Assembly: GCF_036320965.1 (NCBI RefSeq)
Contig: NC_092230.1
Location: 48,302,094-48,366,093 of the forward strand
Reading direction: 5' to 3'
Source of the DNA: Panulirus ornatus
Lineage: Eukaryota > Arthropoda > Malacostraca > Decapoda > Palinuridae
DNA: 64,000 nucleotides
This document shows, in pieces, positions 1 through 11,958 of this stretch; position 1 is the stretch's first letter, and each line of letters begins with the position of its first letter. Made by a program: the position numbers and the translations under genes. The notes beneath the pieces were generated by a model. The model worked only from the letters and a program-made list of their open reading frames with translations, was not told where the DNA came from and ran no database searches.

Positions 1-1590
1 TCATGGTGAGGTGCCTGAGGATTGGCGGAATGCGTGCATAGTGCCATTGTACAAAGGCAAAGGGGATAAGAGTGAGTGCTCAAATTACAGAGGTATAAGT
101 TTGTTGAGTATTCCTGGTAAATTATATGGGAGGGTATTGATTTAGAGGGTGAAGGCATGTACAGAGCATCAGATTGGGGAAGAGCAGTGTGGTTTCAGAA
201 GTGGTAGAGGATGTGTGGATCAGGTGTTTGCTTTGAAGAATGTATGTGAGAAATACTTAGAAAAGCAAATGGATTTGTATGTAGCATTTATGGATCTGGA
301 GAAGGCATATGATAGAGTTGATAGAGATGCTCTGTGGAAGGTATTAAGAATATATGGTGTGGGAGGAAAGTTGTTAGAAGCAGTGAAAAGTTTTTATCGA
401 GGATGTAAGGCATGTGTACGTGTAGGAAGAGAGGAAAGTGATTGGTTCTCAGTGAATGTAGGTTTGCGGCAGGGGTGTGTGATGTCTCCATGGTTGTTTA
501 ATTTGTTTATGGATGGGGTTGTTAGGAAGGTAAATGCAAGAGTTTTGGAAAGAGGGGCAAGTATGAAGTCTGTTGGGGATGAGAGAGCTTGGGAAGTGAG
601 TCAGTTGTTGTTCGCTGATGATACAGCGCTGGTGGCTGATTCATGTGAGAAACTGCAGAAGCTGGTGACTGAGTTTGGTAAAGTGTGTGGAAGAAGAAAG
701 TTAAGAGTAAATGTGAATAAGAGCAAGGTTATTAGGTACAGTAGGGTTGAGGGTCAAGTCAACTGGGAGGTGAGTTTGAATGGAGAAAAACTGGAGGAAG
801 TGAAGTGTTTTAGATATCTGGGAGTGGATCTGGCAGCGGATGGAACCATGGAAGCGGAAGTGGATCATAGGGTGGGGGAGGGGGCGAAAATTCTGGGGGC
901 CTTGAAGAATGTGTGGAAGTCGAGAACATTATCTCGGAAAGCAAAAATGGGTATGTTTGAAGGAATAGTGGTTCCAACAATGTTGTATGGTTGCGAGGCG
1001 TGGGCTATGGATAGAGTTGTGCGCAGGAGGATGGATGTGCTGGAAATGAGATGTTTGAGGACAATGTGTGGTGTGAGGTGGTTTGATCGAGTGAGTAACG
1101 TAAGGGTAAGAGAGATGTGTGGAAATAAAAAGAGCGTGGTTGAGAGAGCAGAAGAGGGTGTTTTGAAGTGGTTTGGGCACATGGAGAGAATGAGTGAGGA
1201 AAGATTGACCAAGAGGATATATGTGTCGGAGGTGGAGGGAACGAGGAGAAGAGGGCGACCAAATTGGAGGTGGAAAGATGGAGTGAAAAAGATTTTGTGT
1301 GATCGGGGCCTGAACATGCAGGAGGGTGAAAGGAGGGCAAGGAATAGAGTGAATTGGAGCGATGTGGTATACCGGGGTTGACGTGCTGTCAGTGGATTGA
1401 ATCAAGGCATGTGAAGCGTCTGGGGTAAACCATGGAAAGCTGTGTAGGTATGTATATTTGCGTGTGTGGACGTATGTATATACATGTGTATGGGGGTGGG
1501 TTGGGCCATTTCTTTCGTCTGTTTCCTTGCGCTACCTCGCAAACGCGGGAGACAGCGAAAAAGTATAATAAAAAAAAAAAAATAATATAT
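1..1590 (+). mobile_element. RTE-like non-LTR retrotransposon, copy A (3' part)
   Basis: This is the 3' portion of a LINE cut by the window's left edge. It contains most of the reverse transcriptase and the C-terminal region (2-1381), a 3' UTR of about 190 bases, and an A-rich tail at about 1559-1581. The tail is followed by an AT dinucleotide stretch, so the target was AT-rich DNA. Bases 1-177 match 63304-63480 with a single difference, and the rest matches the reverse complement of 61441-62853 with few changes. The family was therefore active recently. No endonuclease domain is visible, because that part lies outside the window or was lost. The clade call (RTE-like rather than CR1 or Jockey) rests on the C-terminal pattern and is inference. 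Confidence 0.9.
2..1381 (+). pseudogene. LINE reverse transcriptase, interrupted by one nonsense codon
   Basis: The reading frame runs from the window edge to the TGA at 1379-1381 but is broken by TAG at 143-145, where the sister copy at 63.4 kb has GAG (Glu). A single G-to-T change at 143 explains it. Downstream, the 410-codon stretch from 149 has all core reverse transcriptase motifs. These are GFRSGRG near codon 15; motif A MDLEKAYD with the first catalytic Asp at codon 49; motif B LRQGCVMSP at codons 106-114; the catalytic FADD at codons 155-158 (bases 611-622); and the NKSK motif after it. The C-terminal half carries WFGHMERM and GRRRRGRPNWRWKDG-type segments typical of LINE 3' ends. RT would copy the element RNA at the nicked target. 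Apart from the TAG it looks intact, so this is a young inactivated copy. Confidence 0.88.
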
Positions 1591-1797
1591 ATATTACGTA
1601 TACGCGCAGAAAACCAATCAAAAGCGCAATTACAAACCGTCTCACGCTCGGATGACCAACCATAGGAGCGCTTACAATCGCACCCATACGTTGAGAGAGC
1701 CAATCAACGGCAGGCTTACATAATCATCGTTGGCCGCGGTGGAGGCACGACCAGTACACACGCACGCACGCACCGCCACACTTACCATACTTACATA
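1591..1797. other. short unique spacer after LINE copy A
   Basis: Unique sequence of about 200 bases between the LINE tail and the first minisatellite. It has a short CA/GCAC-rich stretch near 1755-1775. No gene or element was recognised. Confidence 0.6.
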
Positions 1798-2610
1798 CTG
1801 AACCACCTCACGTAATGGTGGTACTAAACTACTGAACCACCTCACGTAATGGTGGTACTAAACTACTGAACCACCTCACGTAATGGTGGTACTAAACTAC
1901 TGAACCACCTCACGTAATGGTGGTACTAAACTACTGAACCACCTCACGTAATGGTGGTACTAAACTACTGAACCACCTCACGTAATGGTGGTACTAAACT
2001 ACTGAACCACCTCACGTAATGGTGGTACTAAACTACTGAACCACCTCACGTAATGGTGGGACTAAACTACTGAACCACCTCACGTAATGGTGGTACTAAA
2101 CTACTGAACCACCTCACGTAATGGTGGTACTAAACTACTGAACCACCTCACGTAATGGTGGGACTAAACTACTGAACCACCTCACGTAATGGTGGGACTA
2201 AACTACTGAACCACCTCACGTAATGGTGGTACTAAACTACTGAACCACCTCACGTAATGGTGGTACTAAACTACTGAACCACCTCACGTAATGGTGGTAC
2301 TAAACTACTGAACCACCTCACGTAATGGTGGTACTAAACTACTGAACCACCTCACGTAATGGTGGTACTAAACTACTGAACCACCTCACGTAATGGTGGT
2401 ACTAAACTACTGAACCACCTCACGTAATGGTGGTACTAAACTACTGAACCACCTCACGTAATGGTGGTACTAAACTACTGAACCACCTCACGTAATGGTG
2501 GGACTAAACTACTGAACCACCTCACGTAATGGTGGTACTAAACTACTGAACCACCTCACGTAATGGTGGTACTAAACTACTGAACCACCTCACGTAATGG
2601 TGGGACTAAA
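1798..2610. repeat. 34-bp minisatellite, about 24 copies
   Basis: Head-to-tail units of 34 bp starting CTGAACCACC. Copies are nearly identical, the main variant being T or G in GGTGGTAC versus GGTGGGAC. Each unit holds ACCACC and GGTGGT separated by 9 bases, so a single strand could fold into a 6-bp stem. No coding potential. Confidence 0.97.
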
Positions 2611-2676
2611 GAACACAAACCTTAATTATACGAACGAAGAATACATGAACCAGGTTGGTGACGTGAGAGAACACTA

Positions 2677-2776
<100 letters not shown>

Positions 2777-2811
2777 CAGGCACATACATAAAGCGAGGTA
2801 TAATTCTGAGG

Positions 2812-3055
2812 TTAGTGGTACAATGGCAATATTACAGTAGGGTTAGCGGTACGATGGTACAGTAGTACTCTGTAGTTAGCAGTACGATGGTACAGTAGTA
2901 TTCTACATTTAGCGGTACGATGCTACAGTAGTATTGTGCAGTAAGCGGTACGATGGTACAGTAATACTGCAGTTAGCGGTACGGTGGTACAGTAATACTG
3001 CAGTTAGCGGTACGATGGTACAGTAATACTGTGCAGTTAGCGGTACGATGGTATT
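2812..3055. repeat. degenerate ~33-37-bp minisatellite, about 7 copies
   Basis: Units built on TTAGCGGTACGATGGTACAG with variable length and substitutions. It is older or less homogenised than the neighbouring 34-bp array. Confidence 0.9.
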
Positions 3056-3698
3056 ATACCAAACCATTCCTGGAACGTTTATATTAAGGCTATGACGAGG
3101 AGGGAAAATGTCGAGTTCCTAATTAACCTAAAGAATGTGAAACATTTCCGAAAAATATAAAAACCTTTATAAACCTGAGGTAATTTATCGTACCATATTT
3201 GTCTTATTTCAAAACTATATAATTTTTATGAGCCTGTCTGTGTACCCAGTGAGCGTTCAACTGCGGTCATAACGAAAACTGGTTGTATGGTTCTCATCTG
3301 AGAGCTTACGAACACATTCTTTATCTTTTCTAGTAATTCCAATAAAAAATGGCATTACACGATAGTAAATGAAAATAATTGTTTACAAGGGTTTGGATGC
3401 GGCTAAGAAAAAAAATGAGTTTAAAAATCATTTTCCCGCCAGCACAGGTCGCCATGTTGGCACACTGGTGTGTTTCGTCATTACTTCAGGAATTATCATC
3501 AATAATTTCCATTTCCCTCGGAAAAGTTCCCAGAAAAAATGATCTTGGATGTTGTTCATTTCTGAAAATGTTTTCCGTTTTTTACAGTAACTAACCTCAC
3601 GTTTTCCCTGCTTTCCAAACAAATTATCTTTTTTATCTCTATATATTCATTTACCACTGCAAAAATCACACTCATGACAACGCTTAACTTCTACTTAC
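3056..3698. other. unique AT-rich sequence, no gene seen
   Basis: Non-repetitive AT-rich DNA. Open frames are short (71 codons or fewer) and carry no recognisable motif. Nothing else identified. Confidence 0.55.
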
Positions 3699-3725
3699 AA
3701 CACACACACACACACACACACACAC
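3699..3725. repeat. (CA)n microsatellite
   Basis: About 27 bases of uninterrupted CA. Confidence 0.95.
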
Positions 3726-4552
3726 GGTGTAACACAAGAACAACTTCACCCAAGATGGTGAACAATATAACATCTGAACAAAACATTGGAACATTTCCAG
3801 ACGTGAACCTAACCCCAGGTACCTCCCTCACGCCACTCCCCTACCCATCCCTTACCCTCATCCCCCGTCCCTGGCATCACCCCCCCCCCTCCCCGAACTC
3901 ATAAACATCTCTTTTGTCACCCTACCCTTCCTAATTACACTTAATGGTCGGAGTACGGGAATGGGATAAAATGGCTAAGGGCTCAGTGGATAATTAATGT
4001 CGTCTCTAATCTAACGTGACGACAAGAAGTAACGTGAGTACAAACCAGGAGACTTCACTAACGGGGTCCACTGGTATGGCCGTCGCCGAGCCACAGTTGC
4101 CAACGGACGCAATACTCATTCTAGTAATTCTGGTTTTCCAGTTTCTTTCTATAGGTATCTCATATTCAGACGTTCACTCGGCTTTTGTGAATAACGTTCG
4201 CAATACGTTAAAGAGTTTCGATATCGGGGGGAAAGGTATATCCAGTAGAGTAGATGGCATTTAAACTTCATTATCGGATCGAAAACTGTTGAAGTTGGCA
4301 GAGGAGATCGTATGTCAATAACCATCACTGGGAATTCAGTAAGTATCGTACCTCTAATGCCAGAAACTTTCGAACATATAATCGAATGTCGTACACTTGC
4401 ATTGATGGATGCCAGAGGTTTAGGCTCAAGTGACCACCAGCCTGGCCACGCGCCCTGCCCACATTTCCATACGTTACGTTATGCCGTACGTACATCTCAA
4501 CCCAATTACGGAATTAATTTCTTCATCCGTTATAATAGAACAAATACGTTGT
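3726..4552. other. unique sequence, no gene seen
   Basis: Mixed-composition unique DNA with C-rich stretches near 3880-3895. Short open frames at 4016-4264 and 4312-4554 have no recognisable domain and no splice context I would trust. Confidence 0.5.
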
Positions 4553-4652
4553 AGAGAGAGAGAGAGAGAGGGGACGTCATGCGTTGGCTGACGGAGGATA
4601 ACGAAAGTTGGGTGTAGAGCGGGGCGGGGCGGGGCGGGGCGGGGCCGGGGCC
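4553..4652. repeat. (GA)n and a (GGGGC)n G-rich tract
   Basis: A short GA run ends at 4571. About 50 bases further on, GGGGC is repeated five times (4621-4645) and is followed by CGGGGCC. The G-runs on the plus strand could form a G-quadruplex. Confidence 0.9.
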
Positions 4653-5436
4653 GCTGTAACAAATGCGCATCGGAAGCCAACAAATGAAGGTCGGGTTTGG
4701 CGGGAAACATCTTCCAATAAGGACAGACGGGGAAATATGGCGGCCGGGTGAGTGTACCTACCTGGCTGGCTGGCTGGCGGGGAAATATGGCATGTGCAGT
4801 GGTCGTCAGGAGGGCAATATGGCCGCCTCCTGCTGACACTCCACACTTGTGACCTTGATCAAGATGTGATCATATTTACATCTTTCCTCTGCATGAAACT
4901 TCATGTTGAGATCTTACATAATGCACAAACACTTCATTATGAAATATAAATAAAACTAGATTAATTATCCACAAAATAGACCAGGAAAATACATTTACCA
5001 TCATTATAAATATTTATGAAATAACACGGCTGGAAATAACGCCCCCTCCCCGACCCTCACAAACCAACACAGAAAAAACACATATTTCAGCAGGTCAGTA
5101 ACGACGCTTCATGAAGTTCTATTTTCAATTTCCTATTCATTCAGCATGACGTACGCCCTGACCACCTTGTGTACGGATAAACCCCGCTTATCCGGTACAC
5201 AGGTGACCCACCCCCCGTCACTTTACATCCGTAGTGAAGATTATCCGGACGTCATATAATCCACGGTACAATATACCATCAAGTCCAGACCCAGGTCATG
5301 ACCTCAGCGTGTACGTACGTACACCCAGATGTACACACGTGTAATGTACAGGTGTACGTACGTCCATCACGATGTACAGGGAAGGATACGCAACACGTGT
5401 TCTTCTGTTATGTTACTACGGACAGAAAACGTGGCC
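4653..5436. other. unique sequence with short GCTG and CG-rich pieces
   Basis: The element GGGGAAATATGG occurs twice (near 4730 and 4780) around a GGCT repeat. The remainder is AT-rich unique DNA. No exon or transposable element was recognised. Confidence 0.5.
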
Positions 5437-5912
5437 TTGTGAGGCACGGACATAACCACGGATGGCCACACGTGAGGCACGGACACAACCACGGACGGAC
5501 ACACGTGAGGTACGGACACAACCACAGACGGACACACGTGAGGCACGGACACAACCACGGACGGACACGTGAGGTACGGACACAACCACGGACGGACACA
5601 CGTGAGGCACGGACACAACCACGGACGGCCACACGTGAGGCACGGACACAACCACGGACGACCACACGTGAGGCACGGACACAACCACGGACGGCCACAC
5701 GTGAGGCACGGACACAACCACGGACGGCCATACGTGAGGCACGGACACAACCACGGACGGCCACACGTGAGGCACGGACACAACCACGGATGGACACGTG
5801 AGGTACGGACACAACCACGGACGGCCACACGTGAGGCACGGACACAACCACAGACGGCCACACGTGAGGTACGGACACAACCACGGACGGACACACGTGA
5901 GGTACGGACGTG
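5437..5912. repeat. 33-bp minisatellite, about 14 copies
   Basis: Units of 33 bp, some with a 3-bp deletion, built on GGACACAACCACGGACGG and CACACGTGAGG. Each unit carries the palindrome CACGTG. Because 33 and 30 are multiples of three, both strands read open (a His-rich RHGHNHGRPHV pattern on the plus strand). This is a by-product of the unit length, not evidence for a protein. Confidence 0.96.
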
Positions 5913-6064
5913 TGAGCACGGACAGGTGCGGTGGACCAGCCTGAAGTGTGAACTCATGAAGTAGTTCATTACAGAATAATTCATAAGCTGGTAATTACCG
6001 TTCGAACCCTCCCCCCCCCCCACCCGGCCCGCCCCGCTCACCGCACTGGCATTCAGTGGACAGT
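5913..6064. other. short unique spacer with C-run
   Basis: A unique spacer with a run of about 12 C at 6010-6021. No feature recognised. Confidence 0.5.
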
Positions 6065-6392
6065 TATGTTAGTGGCTGACAGTGGTAGCCAGTAATTATG
6101 TCTGCAGTGGTGGTGGCTGACAGTGGTAGCCAGTAATTATGTCTGCAGTGGTAGTGGCTGACAGTGGTAGCCAGTAATTATGTCAGCAGTTGTGGTGGCT
6201 GACAGTGGTAGCCAGTAATTATGTCAGCAGTGGTGGTGGCTAACAGTGGTAGCCAGTAATTACGTCAGCAGTGGTAGTGGCTGACAGTGGTAGCCAGTAA
6301 TTACGTCAGCAGTGGTGGTGGCTGACAGTGGTAGCCAGTAATTACGTCAGCAGTGGTGGTGGCTGACAGTGGTAGCCAGTAATTACGTCAGC
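6065..6392. repeat. 41-bp minisatellite, about 8 copies
   Basis: Units begin GCTGACAGTGGTAGCCAGTA and repeat every 41 bp, with A/G and T/C variants. It abuts the next array with only a few bases between them. Confidence 0.96.
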
Positions 6393-6394
6393 TA

Positions 6395-8311
6395 AGGTTA
6401 GGTCCTGGTGATCCCTGCTGCTCTACAGTTAGGTCATGGTGATCCCTGCTGCTCTACAGTTAGGCCATGGTGATCCCTGCTGCTCTACAGTAGGTCCTGG
6501 TGATCCCTGTTGCTCTACAGTAGGTCCTGGTGATCCCTACTGCTCTACAGTAGGTCCTGGTGATCCCTGCTGCTCTACAGTTAGGTCCTGGTGATCCCTG
6601 CTGCTCTACAGTAGGTCCTGGTGATCCCTGTTGCTCTACAGTAGGTCCTGGTGATCCCTGTTGCTCTACAGTACGTCCTGGTGACCCCTGCTGCTTTACA
6701 GTTAGGTCCTGGTGATCCCTGCTGCTCTACAGTAGGTCCTGGTGATCCCTGTTGCTCTACAGTGCGTCCTGGTGATCTCTGCTGCTCTACAGTAGGTCCT
6801 GGTGATCCCTGCTGCTCTACAGGTCCTGGTGATCCCTGCTGCTCTACAGTAGGTCCTGGTGATCCCTGGTGCTCTACAGTAGATCCTGGTGATCCCTGCT
6901 GCTCTACAGTAGGTCCTGGTGATCCCTGCTGCTCTACAGTAGGTCCTGGTGATCCCTCCTGCTCTACAGTGGGTCCTGGTGATCCCTGTTGCTCTGCAGT
7001 AGGTCCTGGTGATCCCTGCTGCTCTACCGTGGGTCCTGGTGATCCCTGCTGCTCTACAGTAGGTCCTGGTGATCCCTGTTGCTCTGCAGTAGGTCCTGGT
7101 GATCCCTGCTGCTCTACAGTAGGTCCTGGTGATCCCTGTTGCTCTGCAGTAGGTCCTGGTGATCCCTGCTGCTGTACCGTGGGTCCTGGTGATCCCTGCT
7201 TCTCTACAGTAGGTCCTGGTGATCCCTGTTGCTGTGCAGTAGGTCCTGGTGATCCCTCCTGCTCTACAGTAGGTCCTGGTGATCCCTGCTGCTCTACCGT
7301 GGGTCCTGGTGATCCCTCCTGCTCTACAGTATGTCCTGGTGATCCCTGCTGCTCTGCAGTAGGTCCTGGTGATCCCTGTTGCTCTACAGTAGGTCCTGAT
7401 GATCCCTGCTGCTCTGCAGTAGGTCCTGGTGATCCCTCCTGCTCTGCAGTAGGTCCTGGTGATCCCTGCTGCTCTACAGTGGGTCCTGGTGATCCCTGCT
7501 GCTCTACAGTAGGTCCTGGTGATCCCTGCTGCTCTACAGTAGGTCCTGGTGATCCCTGCTGCTCTACAGTTAGGTCCTGGTGATCCCTGCTGCTCTGCAG
7601 TAGGTCCTGGTGATCCCTGCTGCTCTGCAGTAGGTCCTGGTGATCCCTGCTACTCTACAGTAGGTCCTGGTGACCCTGCTGCTCTACAGTAGGTCCTGGT
7701 GATCCCTGCTGCTCTGCAGTAGGTCCTGGTGATCCCTGCTGCTCTGCAGTAGGTCCTGGTGATCTCTGCTACTCTACAGTAGGTCCTGGTGATCCCTGCT
7801 GCTCTACAGTGGGTCCTGGTGATCCCTGCTGCTCTACAGTAGGTCCTGGTGATCCCTGCTGCTCTACAGTAGGTCCTGGTGATCCCTGCTGCTCTACAGT
7901 TAGGTCCTGGTGATCCCTGCTGCTCTACCGTGGGTCCTGGTGATCCCTCCTGCTCGACAGTAGGTCCTGGTGATCCCTGCTGCTCTGCAGTAGGTCCTGG
8001 TGATCCCTGCTGCTCTGCAGTAGGTCCTGGTGACCCTGCTGCTCTACAGTAGGTCCTGGTGATCCCTGCTGCTCTGCAGTAGGTCCTGGTGATCCCTGCT
8101 GCTCTGCAGTAGGTCCTGGTGATCCCTGCTGCTCTACAGTAGGTCCTGGTGAATCCCCTGCTGCTCTGCAGTAGGTCCTGGTGATCCCTGCTGCTCTGCA
8201 GTAGGTCCTGGTGATCCCTGCTGCTCTACAGTAGGTCCTGGTGATCCCTGCTGCTCTACAGTAGGTCCTGGTGATCCCTGCTGCTCTGCAGTAGGTCCTG
8301 GTGATCTCTGC
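6395..8311. repeat. 30-bp minisatellite, about 64 copies
   Basis: Units of 30 bp (GGTCCTGGTGATCCCTGCTG plus CTCTACAGTA), sometimes 31 bp with an extra T. Variants (TACAG or TGCAG, CTGCTG or CTGTTG) recur in blocks, suggesting multi-unit duplication. A 310-codon plus-strand frame (VGPGDPCCST repeated) is only the unit read in one frame, and it breaks at each 31-bp unit. Confidence 0.97.
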
Positions 8312-8457
8312 TTTGATTTCTCTCTCATCTTTGACACGGCTGAACTCCCTGCGGGCCGCAGTGTGAACAGCGTTGAATATCATGAATAATTCTCCATGAT
8401 TATCAACTTTACAGAATGAGTAAACAGGATCGCATAACATTATGTGCCACACTCCTC
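8312..8457. other. short unique spacer between arrays
   Basis: About 145 bases of unique sequence. Nothing recognised. Confidence 0.5.
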
Positions 8458-9518
8458 CTCACCAGCACGTCACTGATGTTCACATCATCGTCACCACATG
8501 TCACTGGTGTCCACACCATCGTCACCAGCACGTCACTGATGTCCACACCATCGTCACCAGCGCGTCACTGGTGTTCACACCATCGTCACCAGCACGTCAC
8601 TGATGTCCACACCATCGTCACCAGCACGTCACTGGTGTTCACACCATCGTCACCAGCACGTCACTGGTGTCATCATCGTCACCAGCACGTCACTGGTGTC
8701 ATCATCGTCACCAGCACGTCACTGGTGTCATCATCGTCACCAGCACGTCACTGGTGTCCACACCATCGTCACCAGCGCGTCACTGATGTCCACATCCTCG
8801 TCACCACATGTCACTGGTGTCCACACCATCGTCACCAGCACGTCACTGATGTCCACACCATCGTCACCAGCACGTCACTGGTGTCCACACCATCGTCACC
8901 AGCACGTCACTGGTGTCCACACCATCGTCACCAGCACGTCACTGGTGTTCACACCATCGTCACCAGCACGTCACTGGTGTCCACACCATCGTCACCAGCA
9001 CGTCACTGGTGTCCACACCATCGTCACCAGCACGTCACTGGTGTCCACACCATCGTCACCAGCACGTCACTGGTGTCCACACCATCGTCACCAGCGCGTC
9101 ACTGGTGTCCACATCATCGTCACCAGCGCGTCACTGGTGTCCACACCATCGTCACCAGCGCGTCACTGGTGTCCACACCATCGTCACCAGCGCGTCACTG
9201 ATGTCCACACCATCGTCACCAGCACGTCACTGGTGTCCACACCATCGTCACCAGCACGTCACTGGTGTTCACACCATCGTCACCAGCACGTCACTAGTGT
9301 CCACACCATCGTCACCAGCACGTCACTGGTGTCCACATCCTCGTCACCAGCACGTCACTGGTGTTCACACCATCGTCACCAGCACGTCACTAGTGTCCAC
9401 ACCATCGTCACCAGCACGTCACTGGTGTTCACACCATCGTCACCAGCGCGTCACTGGTGTCCACACCATCGTCACCACACGTCACTGGTGTTCACACCAT
9501 CGTCACCAGCACGTCACT
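8458..9518. repeat. 32-bp minisatellite, about 33 copies
   Basis: Units of 32 bp built on CACCAGCACGTCACTGGTG and TCCACACCATCGT, with some shorter ones. The unit has a 6-bp inverted repeat, CACCAG and CTGGTG, around a 7-base loop. The array is stop-free in all three plus frames, which produces overlapping long frames. Confidence 0.97.
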
Positions 9519-9699
9519 AGATCTTGCATCCACATCACGTGACCATTACGCCACATCACTAGGTCTCCGGTACACACTAGTATGTACGTCCGGTGTCATC
9601 CGCTTAATGTACACAGGATATAATCACAGGATTATCGGATTAATTATATAGATCATCATACTATTTTGTACCTGACACCAACACTATCTTACACTGCTG
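9519..9699. other. unique spacer between arrays
   Basis: About 180 bases of unique AT-rich sequence. Nothing recognised. Confidence 0.5.
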
Positions 9700-10445
9700 T
9701 ATGGTACATCACTAGGGTACACTGCCAGCCACGTGTATGGTACATCACTAGGGTACACTGCCAGCCACGTGTATGGTACATCACTAGGGTACACTGCGAA
9801 CCACATGTATGGTACATCACTAGGGTACACTGTGAGCCATATGTGTGTGGTACATCACTAGGGTACACTGTGAGCCTCATGTATGGTACATCACTAGGTA
9901 CACTGCGAACCATATGTATGGTACATCACTAGGGTACACTGCGAACCACATGTATGGTACATCACTAGGGTACACTGTGAGCCATATGTATGGTACATCA
10001 CTAGGGTACACTGCGAACCACATGTATGGTACATCACTAGGGTACACTGTGAGCCTCATGTATGGTACATCACTAGGGTACACTGTGAGCCATATGTGTG
10101 TGGTACATCACTAGGGTACACTGTGAGCCTCATGTATGGTACATCACTAGGGTACACTGTGAGCCTCATGTATGGTACATCACTAGGGTACACTGTGAGC
10201 CTCATGTATGGTACATCACTAGGGTACACTGTGAGCCTCATGTATGGTACATCACTAGGGTACACTGTGAGCCTCATGTATGGTACATCACTAGGGTACA
10301 CTGTGAGCCTCATGTATGGTACATCACTAGGGCACACTGTGAGCCTCATGTATGGTACATCACTAGGGCACACTGTGAGCCTCATGTATGGTACATCACT
10401 AGGGCACACTGTGAGCCTCATGTATGGTACATCACTAGGGTACAT
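9700..10445. repeat. 36-bp minisatellite, about 21 copies
   Basis: Units of 36 bp built on ATGGTACATCACTAGGGTAC. The left half is mixed (CCAGCCACGTG, GCGAACCACATG, GTGAGCCATATG variants, one with an extra TG), while the right half (about 10100-10440) is nearly uniform. This points to local homogenisation. Confidence 0.96.
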
Positions 10446-10616
10446 CGTGACCACCACCAAGACTGCCAGTGGTCAAGTGTTGGTAACCACACTAGTGTAC
10501 CTGTGGTCAGGGGGTGGTCAACACACACCCCCCTCCCTCCACCCATGCAATCTCTAGTGTTTACAGTGGAAGATAATTGTATAAGAACACCAGCTAAGGT
10601 TACTCAAGTGGAAAAT
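10446..10616. other. unique spacer between arrays
   Basis: About 170 bases of unique sequence. Nothing recognised. Confidence 0.5.
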
Positions 10617-11025
10617 TATGGTCCGGTGTACCGTACCTATGTACTGGGTGGGTGGGTAGTGGTGTACCGTACCTGTGTACTGGGTGGGTGTGTTGTGGTG
10701 TATCGTACCTGTGTGCTGGGTGGGTGGCGAGTGGTGTACCGTACCTGTGTGCTGGGTGGGCGGGTAGTGGTGTACCGTACCTGTGTACTGGGTGGGTGGG
10801 TGGCGAGTGGTGTACCGTACCTGTGTACTGGGTGGGTGTGTTGTGGTGTATCGTACCTGTGTGCTGGGTGGGTGGCGAGTGGTGTACCGTACCTGTGTAC
10901 TGGGTGGGTGTGTTGTGGTGTATCGTACCTGCGTACTGGGTGGGTGTGTTGTGGTGTACCGTACCAGTGTATTGGGGTGGGTGGATAGTGGTATACCGTA
11001 CCTGTGTACTGGGTGGGTGGGTACT
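10617..11025. repeat. ~36-bp minisatellite, about 11 copies
   Basis: Units built on GTGTACCGTACCTGTGTACT followed by a variable GGGTGGGTG segment. Two unit types (GGGTGTGTTGTG and GGGTGGCGAGTG) alternate. It joins the next array directly. Confidence 0.95.
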
Positions 11026-11026
11026 G

Positions 11027-11958
11027 ATGTTATTAACATTAACATCAATGTTATCTTACTAACATTAACACAGGTGTTATCTCACTAACATTACCATACG
11101 TGTTATCCTACTACATTAACACATGTGTTATCTTACTAACATTAACATAGGTGTTATCTTACTAACGTTAACACGTGTTATCTTACTAACATTAACACAG
11201 GTGTTATCTTACTAACATTATCATATGTTATCTTACTAACATTAACACATGTGTTATCTTACTAACATTAACACAGGAGTTATCTCTAACATTACCATAC
11301 GTGTTATCTTACTAACATTAACACAGGTGTTATCTTACTAACATTAACACAGGTGTCATCTTACTAACATTAACATAGGTGTTATCTAACTAACATTACC
11401 ATAGGTGTTATCTTACTAACATTACCGTATGTGTTATCTTACTAACATTACCGTAGGTGTTATCTTACTAACATTAACACAGGTGTCATCTTACTAACAT
11501 AAACACAAGTGTTATCTCACTAACATTACCAAAGGTGTTATCTTACTAACATTAACACAGGTGTCATCTTACTAACATAAACACAGGTGTTATCTCACTA
11601 ACATTACCAAAGGTGTTATCTTACTAACATTAACACAGGTGTCATCTTACTAACATAAACACAGGTGTTATCTCACTAACATTACCAAAGGTGTTATCTC
11701 ACTAACATTACCAAAGGTGTTATCTTACTAACATTAACACAGGTGTCATCTTACTAACATAAACACAGGTGTTATCTCACTAACATTACCAAAGGTGTTA
11801 TCTTACTAACATTAACACAGGTGTCATCTTACTAACATAAACACAGGTGTCATCTTACTAACATAAACACAGGTGTTATCTCACTAACATTACCAAAGGT
11901 GTTATCTCACTAACATTACCAAAGGTTTTATCTTACTAACATTAACACAGGTGTGTTA
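11027..11958. repeat. 26-bp minisatellite, about 36 copies, with 78-bp higher-order repeat
   Basis: Units of 26 bp contain the perfect dyad TAACACAGGTGTTA in most copies. From about 11480 three diverged units repeat as a block of about 78 bp: an ATTACCAAAG type, an ATTAACACAG type and an ATAAACACAG type. The right half is therefore a trimeric higher-order repeat, while the left half is monomeric. Confidence 0.95.

Noticed and set aside
4619..4652. Disease-type GGGGCC hexanucleotide expansion
   Set aside because: The unit is GGGGC with only five copies and no gene context. Ordinary G-rich microsatellite.
5298..5964. His-rich metal-binding protein (RHGHNHGRPHV)
   Set aside because: The pattern is only the 33-bp unit translated. 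Overlapping frames on both strands are equally open.
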